This document shows positions 32,610-43,170 of a stretch of 64,000 nt of DNA, piece by piece (the first letter of the stretch is position 1; the number at the start of each line of letters is the position of its first letter). The position numbers were made by a program, and so were the translations under genes. The notes beneath the pieces were generated by a model. It did not search any database, was not told the DNA's origin, and saw nothing but the letters and a program-made list of their open reading frames with translations. This DNA comes from Alentia gelatinosa (lineage: Eukaryota > Annelida > Polychaeta > Phyllodocida > Polynoidae), in contig OX465582.1 in NCBI GenBank assembly GCA_950022655.1, positions 97,106,704 to 97,170,703 of the forward strand, in the 5' to 3' direction.

Positions 32610-32955
32610 TGGAATTTACTATATACCCATGTCGTATTTTCTGTAAATATGTACCGTTTTGACATATAACGTAAATATACTGTACGGACCACTGGTCCGT
32701 ACACTAAAATACGGACCACCTTGCCAAACACGTTTATTAACATATCGGTTGTTAAACATTAAATTAATGATTTTAAATTTTTTTTGGGGTATATAATAAA
32801 TATATAACGTCCAACCATGCGTGTACAAGTCACAGAACTCGATGATAATTTACGGTTTGTACGGAACTCGGCATAAATGCCTCGTTCCGTACAAACAGTA
32901 AATTACCATCTCCTACTGTGACTTGTACAGCATGGTCAGGACGTTCTATATAATT
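32610..32955 (+). mobile_element. Double-hairpin element E, TATACCC type
   Basis: First hairpin between ACTATATACCC (near 32618) and GGGGTATATAATAAATA (near 32786), containing a perfect palindrome TGTACGGACCA-C-TGGTCCGTACA at 32681-32703. Second hairpin 32822-32935: GTACAAGTCACAG pairs with CTGTGACTTGTAC, then GTTTGTACGGAAC with GTTCCGTACAAAC; tip ACTCGGCATAAATGCCTCGT. Sequence unrelated to family A except the tip and A-rich linker. Confidence 0.75.
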
Positions 32956-33346
32956 ACAAAAAATAACCGAAGGCAGGTTTCTTGGCTGGAGGGTACATGT
33001 CTCCAGGATAAGACACCGCCTTTGTGGTGCTGGACAATTACAGCATCAACGATAGATCTATGTGCCACCTGGACACGGCAAACTCTTCTCTAGACCAACA
33101 CGCGATGTACAATGGTGAGAGGGGCTTCGATTGGGGGACGGTGTGTACACATGCAAGACGTTCACATCATGTCCAAGGCTGACCAAGTGTTAGCATGCCA
33201 TCACCAGCGGCGTTTCAATACTAGGAGCAAATGATATGTTCATCATTGAGGAATGAGCATGAAATCATGAAAACTAGGAGCTAATAGTATGATCATGAAA
33301 ACTAGGAGCAAATATCATTGATAAATGAGCGTATAATTATAAATGA
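32956..33346. other. Nothing recognised
   Basis: Unique-looking; two AACTAGGAGC(A/T)AAT short repeats near 33225-33310. Confidence 0.5.
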
Positions 33347-34010
33347 ATAACAATTAAAAGGTTTGGGTTATATTTAGTGTACGGATAGTTTTCTGTAAAC
33401 CACTTGCACCAAAACAACTTGCCATTTCTGCAACTGCCTGAGTCTAGGATCCAAACATACCAAGCCCCAGTGGGTCATGAGCTATATCGGTCTTATGTGA
33501 TTGGTCATGGTCAGCTAGGCATGCCTCGAAGACCCTGAGACACTGGCACCATCCTCGTTGCACAATACCACAGTAAATAGTACACAGATAGAGAAAGGGT
33601 AGTTTCTTTGCAGCACGCTGGAAGTGTACATATGGCTACTCTAACTGTTGGGCAATATTTATAGTGCGTGCAAGCACACTCTAATAACAATTAAAAGGTT
33701 TATTTAGTCTATGCCCACTTTCTGTAACCCCCTTGTACCAAGTCAACCTCCTTCTAAGACAGCCTGTCTTGGATCTAAATGTATCAAGCACCAGTAGGTC
33801 GATGAGGTATTTCGGTCCCTAGTGATTGGTCATGGTCAGCTGTGCACGCCTCTAAGGCCCTGAGACACTGGCATTCTGCTCCTTTCCAATTATTACAGTG
33901 AATAGCACGCAGGTGAAGGGATAGATTTTCGTTGCAGCAAGCTAGAAGTCTATGGGACCACTCTAACCTTTAGGCAAAGTATATGAGCGTGTGGCCCACG
34001 CTCATAAAGA
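33347..34010. repeat. 339-bp tandem duplication, possible Helitron-like ends
   Basis: Two diverged direct units begin AACAATTAAAAGGTTT at 33348 and 33687. Shared blocks: GATTGGTCATGGTCAGCT, CCTGAGACACTGGCA, TTGCAGCA(C/A)GCT. Each ends in a small hairpin (GTGCGTGCAAGCACAC near 33664; GAGCGTGTGGCCCACGCTC near 33984). The first hairpin is followed by CTAAT, like a Helitron 3' end (CTRR|T). No 5' TC terminus was identified. Confidence 0.6.
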
Positions 34011-35137
34011 ACCTTTGACAGTCGCCATCGAGTTGTCTCAGACTAGACCTTCTACCAGGATGCCAAATATGAACTCTACTTTGAACAGTAATGTTTCTAG
34101 CATATAAGTAGGAATCAATATATATGCTTAAAATATGGACAGGCGCATGAATATGTCACATTAACCAGTTTTTGATACTGAAGTGCGTATCCTCCGCGTT
34201 GTTTCCACGTATTTACATCCAAGCGTGAGTGAGGATATTGCATTGAGCCCACTATATAGTTTGACATTATATAAGCAGTTTTGACATTATATAGAAAAAT
34301 ATATTTTACAAGTATAATATTCTGATTCACACAGTGATCAACATTGATGTATAATAGCTTTCCGTGATAGTCTGGAGTTATTCACAATGTATTTTGCTCT
34401 TACAAAACATTATAAACAAAAAGAACACCACGTGAGAGTTCCCTTAGAGATTTTCGGACGTAATACTAAACGCCGACATTGACAGGTTCTGAACGCATCG
34501 ATTTTTAGGTTTCAATCATGCAGCATAATTGTTGTTTTCATTTGAGAAAATCAAAGTCGTTGTGCAAAATAAACGTTCTGAATCGATGACACGGGAATAA
34601 CGAATCCGAGGAGATTCCTGGCAGTGTCTGGGCCCACAGTGTTTGATTTGCAGTGCCCACATGATATAAGGGACCACAACTTGAATCAAAGTGCAGGCAT
34701 GTTCATCAGCAAGCGTGTTCATGGTAAATCGTTTAGTTATAGCTCTGTAATAAAATCAAGTAAGTTTCTGCTGTATCAGATGGACACTATTTTCTAATCG
34801 TCTTCCTTGAAACAGACACTTTTGAAATTACATAGCCACCACTGCTTTGCCACAAACGCCTAGCAGTCACCACTTAACCAGCAGTCCCAAACTTGTGTAT
34901 ACATGTGAATACATGTTTATAAAACAGAAAAAAGAGAGCATTAGCCAGTACTTTAGCATAACAACTAGCTCGTTCTGGTGCGTTAACAATATAATGTTAT
35001 GACGTGTGAGCTACCATTTTCATGACCACACATTCATTGCTCAGTAATAACTATCTGTAGCTACCATATCTTTATGTCCACTACTCAGTTGTCCATATGA
35101 CTGGTTCAACTAAAACAGCACCGTCAGAACTACCTTA
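34011..35137. other. Nothing recognised
   Basis: AT-rich, no supported gene or repeat. Minus-strand frames at 34115-34330 and 34516-34722 have no domain. Confidence 0.5.
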
Positions 35138-35443
35138 TTATCCTACCCCTAATATAAAATCCCATAGGCTTAACATTGAGTTTCCGTATGCCACGCTGAC
35201 TGGCATACGGAGTTTTATACGCCACTAGTGGCTTACAGAATTTTTATCACGTAATATCCCAAATTGAAGAGACGAGGTAGGATAAAATCAAAACCTGATT
35301 CGTTTTAATCGTGGCCACCGCATTCCACTCCTGGAGTTTTGTCTCCGGACTTCACTCGGCTCTGCCTCGTGAAATCACTATGCCAAACTCCAGTCGTGGA
35401 ATACAGTGGCCCAGATTAAAACTCATCTAGTTTTACGATATTA
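35138..35443 (+). mobile_element. Double-hairpin element A8
   Basis: 306 bp, near-identical in layout to A7: TTATCCTACCCC start, CCCATAGGCTTAACATTG core, GAGGTAGGATAAAATCAAAA closing, second hairpin tip ACTCGGCTCTGCCTCGTG near 35356, end ACGATATTA at 35435-35443. Confidence 0.87.
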
Positions 35444-35503
35444 CCTGTCCTACCAAATAAGCACATCAGGCTCTGCTGTGAGTACGATCATCAATCACCC
35501 ATA

Positions 35504-35840
35504 CATACACAAAATTGACTGGTTTCAGATACCAGTGGTCGTATGCTCCGAGACGTTGACGCGTAGTAATATCCGAGCGTATGCGAGGATATTGCGGAGA
35601 GTCATCTCCGAGGAGTATACAGCCGCTTTTATCTGAAACCAGACTATATTGTATTTATTATCCGCCTTTTCTGGACAAGCGGCATGTCAATATCATTTCA
35701 TTTTAGTAATGCACTATTTTTCCGTACGCACTATTTTTCCGTATGCGCCACCCGGAGCATACAACATATTCGTATGCGCCGGGTATGTGCATACAAACTC
35801 CCTATGTGTTTTCTATGGACACGTTGTATTAGGTGGATAA
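35504..35840 (-). mobile_element. Double-hairpin element C2
   Basis: Minus-strand start TTATCCACCTAATACAA (from 35840), one 73-bp-type unit, closing AAAGGCGGATAATAAATACA. Second hairpin 35516-35648 with GACTGGTTTCAGATACCAG / TTATCTGAAACCAG arms and ATATCCGAGCGTATGCGAGG tip. About 60 bp from A8 and in opposite orientation. Confidence 0.82.
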
Positions 35841-36939
35841 TAACATAAAGCATTCACCTCAACTCTTAGCCTTCCCCTCCTGCTCCTCCAGTTCTACCTC
35901 CACCCTATCCTCTCTGGACCATTGCCCATCTCTACCAGAGGCTATCTGCACCCGTCCCGATCTCTACCAGAACCCTTCTGCGCCCATCCCCATCTTTAAA
36001 CTAGCCAGATTTTGCAACCCCCCACCTCCACTTCCAATTATGTATGCAATAGGACAAAGAATTGGGCATATGTGCAATTTCCATGATTTTTTAACCCCCA
36101 ACCCCAGCCCCACAGTAGGCCTACGTACGTACTTTACGGAAGGCCCCTTTATGTACGACTCGCCCCCATCTCCCTCGCCTGTATACCTGGCCTATCTGTG
36201 TCCTTCCCCTACACTAACCACACCATAGACTGGCTCCAGTTCCTGCACCCTATGGCTACCCTCCTCGCTGGGATACAGGATACACGGGCCAGTCGTGAAT
36301 TCTAATTCTGATTGTGTTTAATCATTTAATAATTGTTCATAATCAAAGAGTTGAGTACGATTAACCACACCATTATGCACACATATATCCCCCTATAGTC
36401 CGCCCTATCTGCGCTGGTTCTGGCCGTTTCCTCTCCGTCATACCCTCCTTAAGCTGTCTCCATCAGTTTCCAGCCATCCTCATGAAACACCTCAAGACAC
36501 CGCAGCAGCTTCCAAAAGGACAATACAGATCAACATTGTTTATCTACTAGGGCACACCATAGTTGGATAGGTTCAAGTATGTTTTCTCCACTCTACAAAC
36601 ATCCTGTCATCTCATTTCATCAACATTTGTCTTCTCACCTTATTGTGGTACAGCGTACCGGGATTACGGATTGTACGGGTATTAACCATTTTCACCAATC
36701 CCAAGAGGGAGAACTGATATTGTATCAGATACCATGATGTCAATAAAATAAGAAAGAAAAGAAAAGACAGTCCCCACCCGTTATCAAATGTTCCCTACTA
36801 TCCCCACCCATATTTCCACCTATCCATCGCTTTCCAGACACAACTAGCACGTCTAAGTGTTGACTATAGCCTTTATAATGCTCCTCCTTTTCGCCATCCC
36901 TTTAGGACTCTGCTCATCTGCTTACAGGTCGCCCATCCC
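35841..36939. other. No gene; family J repeat at 36226-36296
   Basis: C-rich to 36220. Family J (reverse complement of 3611-3711) at 36226-36296: GACTGGCTCCAGTTCC, CCTCCTCGCTGGGATACA, GGGCCAGTC. Remainder unrecognised. Confidence 0.5.
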
Positions 36940-37805
36940 TCTTTCTTCTTCTCTGCACCTCCTTGTCCCTCCCAGCCCCTTCTCCCCGCCTCGGTCTGAT
37001 CTCCCCGCCCGTCCTCCCGCCTGACCCCGCCCTCCTCCCGCCTCAACCTGCCTGACCCGGCCCTCCTCCCGCCTCTCCCCGTCCGTCCTCCCGCCCGTCC
37101 TCCCACCTCTCCCCGCCCGTCCTCCCGCCTCACCCCTCCCGCCTCCCGCTCCTCCTCCGCCCCTCCTCCCACCTCACCCCGCCCCTCCTCCCGCCTCACT
37201 CTGCCTCTCCCCGCCCCTCCTCCCGCCTCACCCCTCCCGCCTCCCGCTCCTCCTCCGCCCCTCCTCCCACCTCACCCCGCCCCTCCTCCCGCCTCATTCG
37301 CCCGTCCTCCCGCCTCACCCCATCCCTTCTCCCACCTCTACCTGCCCGGCCTCCCGCCTCACTCTGCCTCTCCCCGCCTTTCCTCCCGCCTCACCCCGCC
37401 CCTCCTCCCACCTCTCCCCGCCCCTCCTCCCGCCTCACCCTGCCCCTCCTCCCGCCTCACTTGGCCGTCCTCCCGCCTCTCCCCGCCCCTCCTCCCGCCT
37501 CACCCCGCCCCTCCTCCCGCCTCACCCCGCCCCTCCTCCCACCTCACTCGGCCGTCCTCCCGCCTCAGCCCGCCCCGCCTCCCGCCTCACTCTGCCTCAG
37601 CCCGCCCGTCCTCCCGCCTCACCCCGCCCGTCCTCCCGCCTCTCCCCGCCCGTCCTCCCACCTCACCCCGCCCGTCCTCCCGCCTCTCCCCGCCTCTCCC
37701 CGCCCCTCCCCCGCCTCTCCCCGCCCGTCCTCCCACCTCACCCCGCCCGTCCTCCCGCCTCTCCCCGCCTCTCCCCGCCCCTCCCCTGCCTCACCCCGCC
37801 CGTCG
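36940..37805. repeat. CT/GC-rich minisatellite
   Basis: Degenerate units of about 20-24 bp, CCTCCTCCCGCCTCACCCCG type, with variants CCCGTCCTCCCGCCTC and CTCCCCGCC. Strong C/G strand asymmetry over about 860 bp. Open frames across it (108 codons minus, 124 codons plus) are repeat translations. It ends exactly at the CpG-rich patch at 37806. Confidence 0.95.
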
Positions 37806-38005
37806 ATGCGGCGCTGGCCGGGCTCCGGGCGCTGACGGCAGGCGACGCGCGGTCGATGGGGACGCTGGGAACGCGTCAGACGCTCGGTGGACGCGCCAAC
37901 ATGGCGCGGGGCCGGGCGGGCATGCGCGTGGGGCAGGGACTGGCTGGGTGGGGCGGGCGGTGAGGGCGCGAGGAGAGATGGCTCGAGAAGCTCAGCATGG
38001 TGAGT
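37806..38005 (+). promoter_or_regulatory. CpG island with possible first exon and splice donor
   Basis: Very CpG-rich, with a YY1-like CAACATGGCGCGG at about 37898 and GC boxes (GGGGCGGGCGG near 37951). An ATG at 37978 opens a short frame (MAREAQH) that runs into a consensus-like donor, CATG|GTGAGT, at 37999/38000. YY1 sites overlapping a start and a first-exon donor are typical of housekeeping-type animal promoters. No downstream exon could be recognised, so this is a candidate only. Confidence 0.35.
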
Positions 38006-39745
38006 GTCGGGAGTTGTATGAGAGGTATAGAAATACTGTTCTATGTATGTTACATTTTACAAAAACAGAGAGTTTTGGATGTAAGTGAACACAAAGTATG
38101 AAACCCGAAAGCTATCCGAAAAAAATGGGTGGAAATTAGAAGTGAATCCCTTGGAAGGAGTTGATAAACACTGGAAGGCCAATAGAAGAATGCCATATGA
38201 GAAAATACTTGAGCAACATCGCCCACCGATAATCTAACATCTCAGGTGAAATTTGAAAATTATAGCTAACATACTCGCCACATTTTCTTGGTGATTCCAG
38301 AGATCGCCGCCCTGAATTGCTGGGTGTTTAACCTTAAAGGAAGCATGTAGAATAGCAGTCTGCAAAGCTGTGTATACTGCTTTGGAGACAGGCTGGTTTA
38401 AATTATGTCAGGATCAAGGCATTATCTTCACTCTAATGCCAGGTTTACAGAGTGGAGCATGTATGGAGCTGCTCTCTAATATTTTCAATTTCCTAGATAT
38501 ATATATAGGAAAACTTTGCAATGCAGGAGTTTGGTAAATTATTCTAGGATAGCAATCCCATATGCAATAAAGAAAGGATAGAGGACAAAGCGTACTGTAC
38601 ATATTTAAAGAAAAATATGCACTTAGGTTGAACTAGTAAAAAGCAACTGATTGATTTCCCATGATCCAATAATAATATGCTCAATGTCTATAATAGCACT
38701 CCTTTTTATGATGCCCGGATATCTGTGCACACAATAGCAGAGAATATCTGTGCACACAAATTTATTTACACGTAAATTTACACCTAAAACACGTGTACAG
38801 TCTATACATGCTCAATGACGATTGAGAAACTGTTTGTTTCATAAGTGGTAACTTTCAGCTAAACTTACTGAAGGGTGACTGCATTAAATGTGGGCAACGA
38901 TTGTTAGCACTGTGGGAAACCACCAACATCGCATGTTATGAGGTATTTTGAGATAACCACTGTTATGATGTGCTGCCTTTTCTAAGTGTGTTTGTCAATT
39001 GCGTAATGGTCCACTTATAATGTTATTAAACTTTTGCTTTGGCTAGATATATACTTATTACATTCACCTTATACTGTGCGTATACCATTTACGGATATTG
39101 ACAGACCTTGAGATCCTTGAATTTCGTGAAATTATAGAGTAAATATCGAAAAACTAGAGGGTTTAGTGTAAATTAAAGCTTCCATATTATAGGTTATGCA
39201 TCTAGTTCATGGGTTATCTAAGAAAAAAAACTACCATCAAACCAATTTAAGTAAAACGTATGCATGTGTATGTGATGTATATTCTTCGTTCCCATGGATT
39301 CGTTTGACGGATCCGTGGTAGGAAATCTTTTTTTAAAGTAATTAGTAATGCGGTAGGCGCCACATCTCTCCAGCGATACGACTCGTCTTTATACACATAC
39401 ATGTGTATGTGTTCTAATGTGGATTATTTCTAACGGCCATATGCTGAATGGACAATCCTATTCAGGTTCGATCTCAACGTATACCTGCTGTGGTAAGTAC
39501 GAGTTAAATAGCAAATCTGGTTAGCATAAAATATATCTTATGAATAAATAATGATACCGAACTTAATAAAGACAAATATCAATAAGTAAAAACAACGTAG
39601 TAACAGCGGTAGATTAAACATTATGCGTGGGTGTTCCACTCATCAGTTTCCAACAACAGATATTTTGTTGTCCTGTGTTGGAAATACACAATGCTGCTAT
39701 ATGTTCGGAAGAAAATACTTACTTATCTGATCCAAATATAAACCT
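38006..39745. other. AT-rich, nothing recognised
   Basis: 1.7 kb. A short direct repeat ATATCTGTGCACACAA occurs at about 38719 and 38743. It could be intron sequence if the CpG patch at 37806 is a promoter; nothing in it proves that. Confidence 0.45.
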
Positions 39746-40129
39746 TTATCCTACCCCTAATATAAAATCCCATAGGCTTAACATTGACTTTCCGTATGCG
39801 CCCGTATGTCGCATCCAGATTAAAAATCGCTCCTAGGAGCGTACATAAAATGGACCAATCAGAGATCAGCAGCTGAAAGTAGTTCCAAGCGCCTTCAGAG
39901 CAGCAAGGAGAGCTATATGGAGGACTTCAGAAAGTTTTTATCATGTTTTTTGTTATTATCCTCACATAAAAATATCGTTCACAGGGGGTAGGATAAAATC
40001 AAAACCTTATTCGTTCCTAGAGTTTTGGCTCCGGATATCACTCGGCTCCGCCTTGTGATATCACTACGCCAAACTCCAGTCGTCGCATACGGGAGCCCAG
40101 ATTAAAACTCATCCGGCTTTACGATATTA
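39746..40129 (+). mobile_element. Double-hairpin element A9 with changed first loop
   Basis: 384 bp. TTATCCTACCCCTAATATAA and CCCATAGGCTTAACATTG as in A7, then a different loop (CGTATGCGCCCGTATG, ATCGCTCCTAGGAGCG). Closing GGGGTAGGATAAAATCAAAA near 39987. Second hairpin lacks the outer CGTGGCC arm; tip ACTCGGCTCCGCCTTGTG near 40040. Ends ACGATATTA at 40121-40129. Confidence 0.85.
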
Positions 40130-41084
40130 TTTAGAAATTGACAGGAATGCGGAGTACTAGAGAATTTAGATCCTACTTCAATGTTTAGGGGCCTACGTGA
40201 TTTTACAGTACATGAGGAATGACACCTAACATCCTGAACTGATGCAGTAGAGTTTGGTTGAACATGTAATATTACTGGTCATCCATAGCACCTTCCAAGT
40301 AAGTTATCATAAAACACACAACAGGATATTAATTTGTAGCTAAATACACTTAAATGGCAACATTAGTAAGAAGAATTGGCATAGCCTATATACGCAACTA
40401 CAAATCTTGGGATAAACAATCTAAATGCGTCCCCATACTTTGTCCTTTTAAGTTTGATTACCGTTGAATCAGTAAATTATATTTTGATGATGCAAACATA
40501 GCTCAACTTCGTTGCCTTTTACGCACATGATCTCTCATTTTTCTTCTGCAACGTATAACAGCAAGTATTTTTAATGTTGTTAGTGCAGGGATATTCATAT
40601 TGTCACTTTTTGTTTATAAGGCTGAACCGATATTGAGGGGTTGCATGCGTGGTGTTTACGACAGTATACCGCCCGAACAATCCTCCATACAAAGCACACT
40701 ACCTATGCCCGTCCATACAACTCACCGATCACAATAGGCCAGGGGCTGGCTATCTCCATCCCGCCGTATTAAAAAGGCAGTAAAAACCTAACAAAAACAA
40801 TTAATAAATTAACAGTAAAGAACAACAGAAAATACCTCCCTGGGCGACATACAATAAAAAAAAAACCTGCTCCTCATCCGGGCATCTCTGCTCGAGGCGA
40901 ACGCACGCGCAGTAGACCAATCCCATTAGAGCCCCGGATGTGGTTTTAACTAAAGGTGGGGATTGACATGCGAGCTGGGGTAGGGGCTATATCGAGGGTA
41001 ACAAGGTGGCGGGTCGAGGTGAGGGAGGGCTGCATCTCGTGGTGTACGGGGCACGTGCGATGCACGGGAGGCTTCAACCATCCC
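40130..41084. other. Nothing recognised
   Basis: AT-rich to 40860, then mixed. No supported gene. Confidence 0.5.
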
Positions 41085-41850
41085 ATCGCCTCTCCTATAT
41101 CCCCCACACCCACCTTACCCCTCCCTCCCTCACTACCTCCCTCCCCTCCTTGCTCCCTCCCTGCCTCCCTGCCTATCTCTCTCCTGGCTGCCCCTTTTCT
41201 CCCTGCCTCCCTGCCTCCCTGCCTGCCTCCTTGCCTCCTTGCCTCCCTACCTCCCTTCTTGCCTCCCTGCCTCCCTGCCTCCCTGCCTTCCTGCCTCCCT
41301 GCCTCCCTGCCTCCCTGCCTGCCTCCTTGCCTCCTTGCCTCCCTACCTCCCTTCTTGCCTCCCTGCCTCCCTGCCTCCCTGCCTTCCTGCCTCCCTGCCT
41401 CCCTGCCTCCCTGCCTGCCTCCTTGCCTCCTTGCCGTCCTACCTCCCTTCTTGCCTCCCTGCCTCCCTGCCTCCCTGCCTTCCTGCCTCCCTGCCTCCCT
41501 GCCTACCTCCTTGCCTCCTTGCCTCCCTACCTACCTTCTTGCTTCCCTGCCTCCCTGCCTCCCTGCCTCCCTGCCTTCCTGCCTCCCTGCATCCCTGCCT
41601 CCTTTCTTCCCTCCCTCCCTCCGCTCCCTTCCTCCTTCTATCCCTCTCTCCCTCCCTCCCTCCCTCCCTTCCTCCCTCCCTCCCTCCCTCTCCCCTCCCT
41701 ACCTCCCCTACTCTCTCCCTCCCTCCCCCTCCCCTCCCTATCCTTCCCTCCCTCCCCCTCCCTATCCCCCCCTCTCTCCCTCCCTCCGTAACACTCCCTC
41801 TCTCCCTCCCTCCCTCCCTCCCTCCCTGCCTCCCTGCCTCCACCCCGCGT
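41085..41850. repeat. CCTN minisatellite with 96-bp higher-order period
   Basis: Tetranucleotide CCTG/CCTC/CCTT pyrimidine tract. Within 41215-41580 a higher-order unit is marked by TACCTCCCTTCTTG at 41248, 41344 and 41440 (96 bp apart), then a variant at 41528. The tail (41610-41850) is mainly CCCT. The 303-, 261- and 241-codon frames are translations of the repeat, not genes. Confidence 0.97.
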
Positions 41851-42165
41851 GTGTCCAGTCCTCATAACTCTCACTCTAATGTCAGCCCCTATACACGGCC
41901 GTGGCTGGTGTTAGTAGCTAATGGCGAATCAATGATTAAATGTGTTTGTAGCTGGTGTAAGTGATTAATTATTATCGGCCGCGGCAGATGCCCGTCAATG
42001 AAATTCAATTTGGAGATTGTTGCCTGTCGTGAGGGACCCGGCAGGAGGAGGAGGAGGTCGGGGTGTGGAGGGTGGTGAGGCCCGGTGTATGGAGGTGTGC
42101 ACGGTATGGGAGCAGCTCCTCTCACAGGAGAGCCCGGGGGTGTTCGGAAACTCCCGCCATCAGCA
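41851..42165. promoter_or_regulatory. AT island with homeodomain/E-box motifs
   Basis: Between two tandem arrays, 41915-42030 holds GTTAGTAGCTAATGG, AATCAATGATTAAATG, GTGATTAATTATTATC, a CAGATG E-box and GTCAATGAAATTCAAT. Motif density resembles a conserved non-coding element. Conservation cannot be judged from one sequence. Confidence 0.25.
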
Positions 42166-42169
42166 ACTT

Positions 42170-43170
42170 TATTACCCGCCTAATACAAGGTGTCCATATG
42201 GAACACGTAGGGAGTGTGTATCAGCATACCCGGAGCATACAGATATATCCACATAATACAAACTGTCCATAGGAAACACATAGGGAGTGTGTATCACCAT
42301 ACCTGGAGCAAACAGATATATCCACCTAATACAAACTGTCCATAGGAAACACATAGTGAGTGTGTATCACTATACCCGGAGCAAACAGATATATCCGCCT
42401 AATACAAAGTGTCCATATGAAACATATAGTGAGTGTGTATCAGCATACCCGGAGCATACAGATATATCCACATGATACAAACTGTCCATAGGAAACACAT
42501 GGAGATTGTGTATCACCATACCCGGAGCATACAGATATATCCACATAATACAAACTATCCATAGGAAACATAAAGGGAGTGTGTACCACCATACCCGGAG
42601 CATACAGATATATCCACATAATACAAAGTGTCCATATGAAACACATAGTGAGTGTGTATCACCATACACGGAGCATACAGATATAGCCACATAATATAAA
42701 GTGTCCATAGGAAACACATAGGGAGTGTGTATCAGCATACCCGGAGCATACAGATATATCCACATAATACAAAGTGTCCATATGAAACATATAGTGAGTG
42801 TGTATCACCATACCCGGAGCATACAGATATATCCACATAATACAAAGTGTTCATAGGAAACACATAGAGAGAGTATATAACTATACCCAGAAGATCCGGA
42901 TATGTTATATGTTCCGGGTTCCGATAAAGGGCGTGTATGGAAGAAGAGTGCGTACTGAAAAATAGTGTGTACCTAAAATGAACTGAAATCAGCACGCCAC
43001 CTTCAGATAAAAGAGGATAATAAATGCAATATAGACTGGTTTCAGATAAAAGCTGAGGTATGCAACTCGGAGTTGACTCTATTCAATATGCTTGTATGCG
43101 CTCGTATATTACTACTCGTCAACTTCTCGGAGCATACGGCCGCTTGTAACTGAAACCAATCAATATTTCG
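42170..43170 (+). mobile_element. Double-hairpin element C3 with 73-bp array
   Basis: TTATTACCCGCCTAATACAA at 42170 begins the first hairpin; AGAGGATAATAAATGCA near 43011 closes it. Second hairpin 43034-43167: GACTGGTTTCAGATAAAAGC pairs with the GCTTGTAACTGAAACCA(A) arm; tip near 43090. The family's single internal unit (seen in C1 and C2) is expanded here to ten tandem copies. Confidence 0.85.
42175..42904 (+). repeat. Ten tandem 73-bp units
   Basis: Unit starts (TCCACATAATACAAA or variant) at 42175, 42248, 42321, 42394, 42467, 42540, 42613, 42686, 42759 and 42832, every interval exactly 73 bp. Each has GTCCATA(G/T)GAAAC, ACATAG(G/T)GAGTGTGTA, CATACCCGGAGCA(T/A)ACAG. The first and last units are the most diverged. 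Open frames through it are artefacts. Confidence 0.95.

Noticed and set aside
31696..35443. Interpreting the A elements as Helitrons because they start TC after A
   Set aside because: The 3' end is ACGATATTA rather than hairpin plus CTRR, and the apparent CATCTAG in A8 is not terminal or conserved in A6, A7 and A9.
36873..37835. Frames of 108 (minus) and 124 (plus) codons
   Set aside because: They translate the CCTCCTCCCGCCTC minisatellite.
40956..41964. Frames of 303, 261 and 241 codons
   Set aside because: They follow the CCTN minisatellite and consist of LPPSLPPCLPA-type repeats.
42175..42904. CRISPR-like array
   Set aside because: Units are continuous 73-bp tandem repeats without unique spacers, in animal DNA.
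42172..42995. Repetitive frames on both strands (VCSGYGDTHSL and TRSIQIYPHNTK-type peptides)
   Set aside because: They are translations of the 73-bp array; 73 is not a multiple of three, so no single frame encodes a repeat protein.
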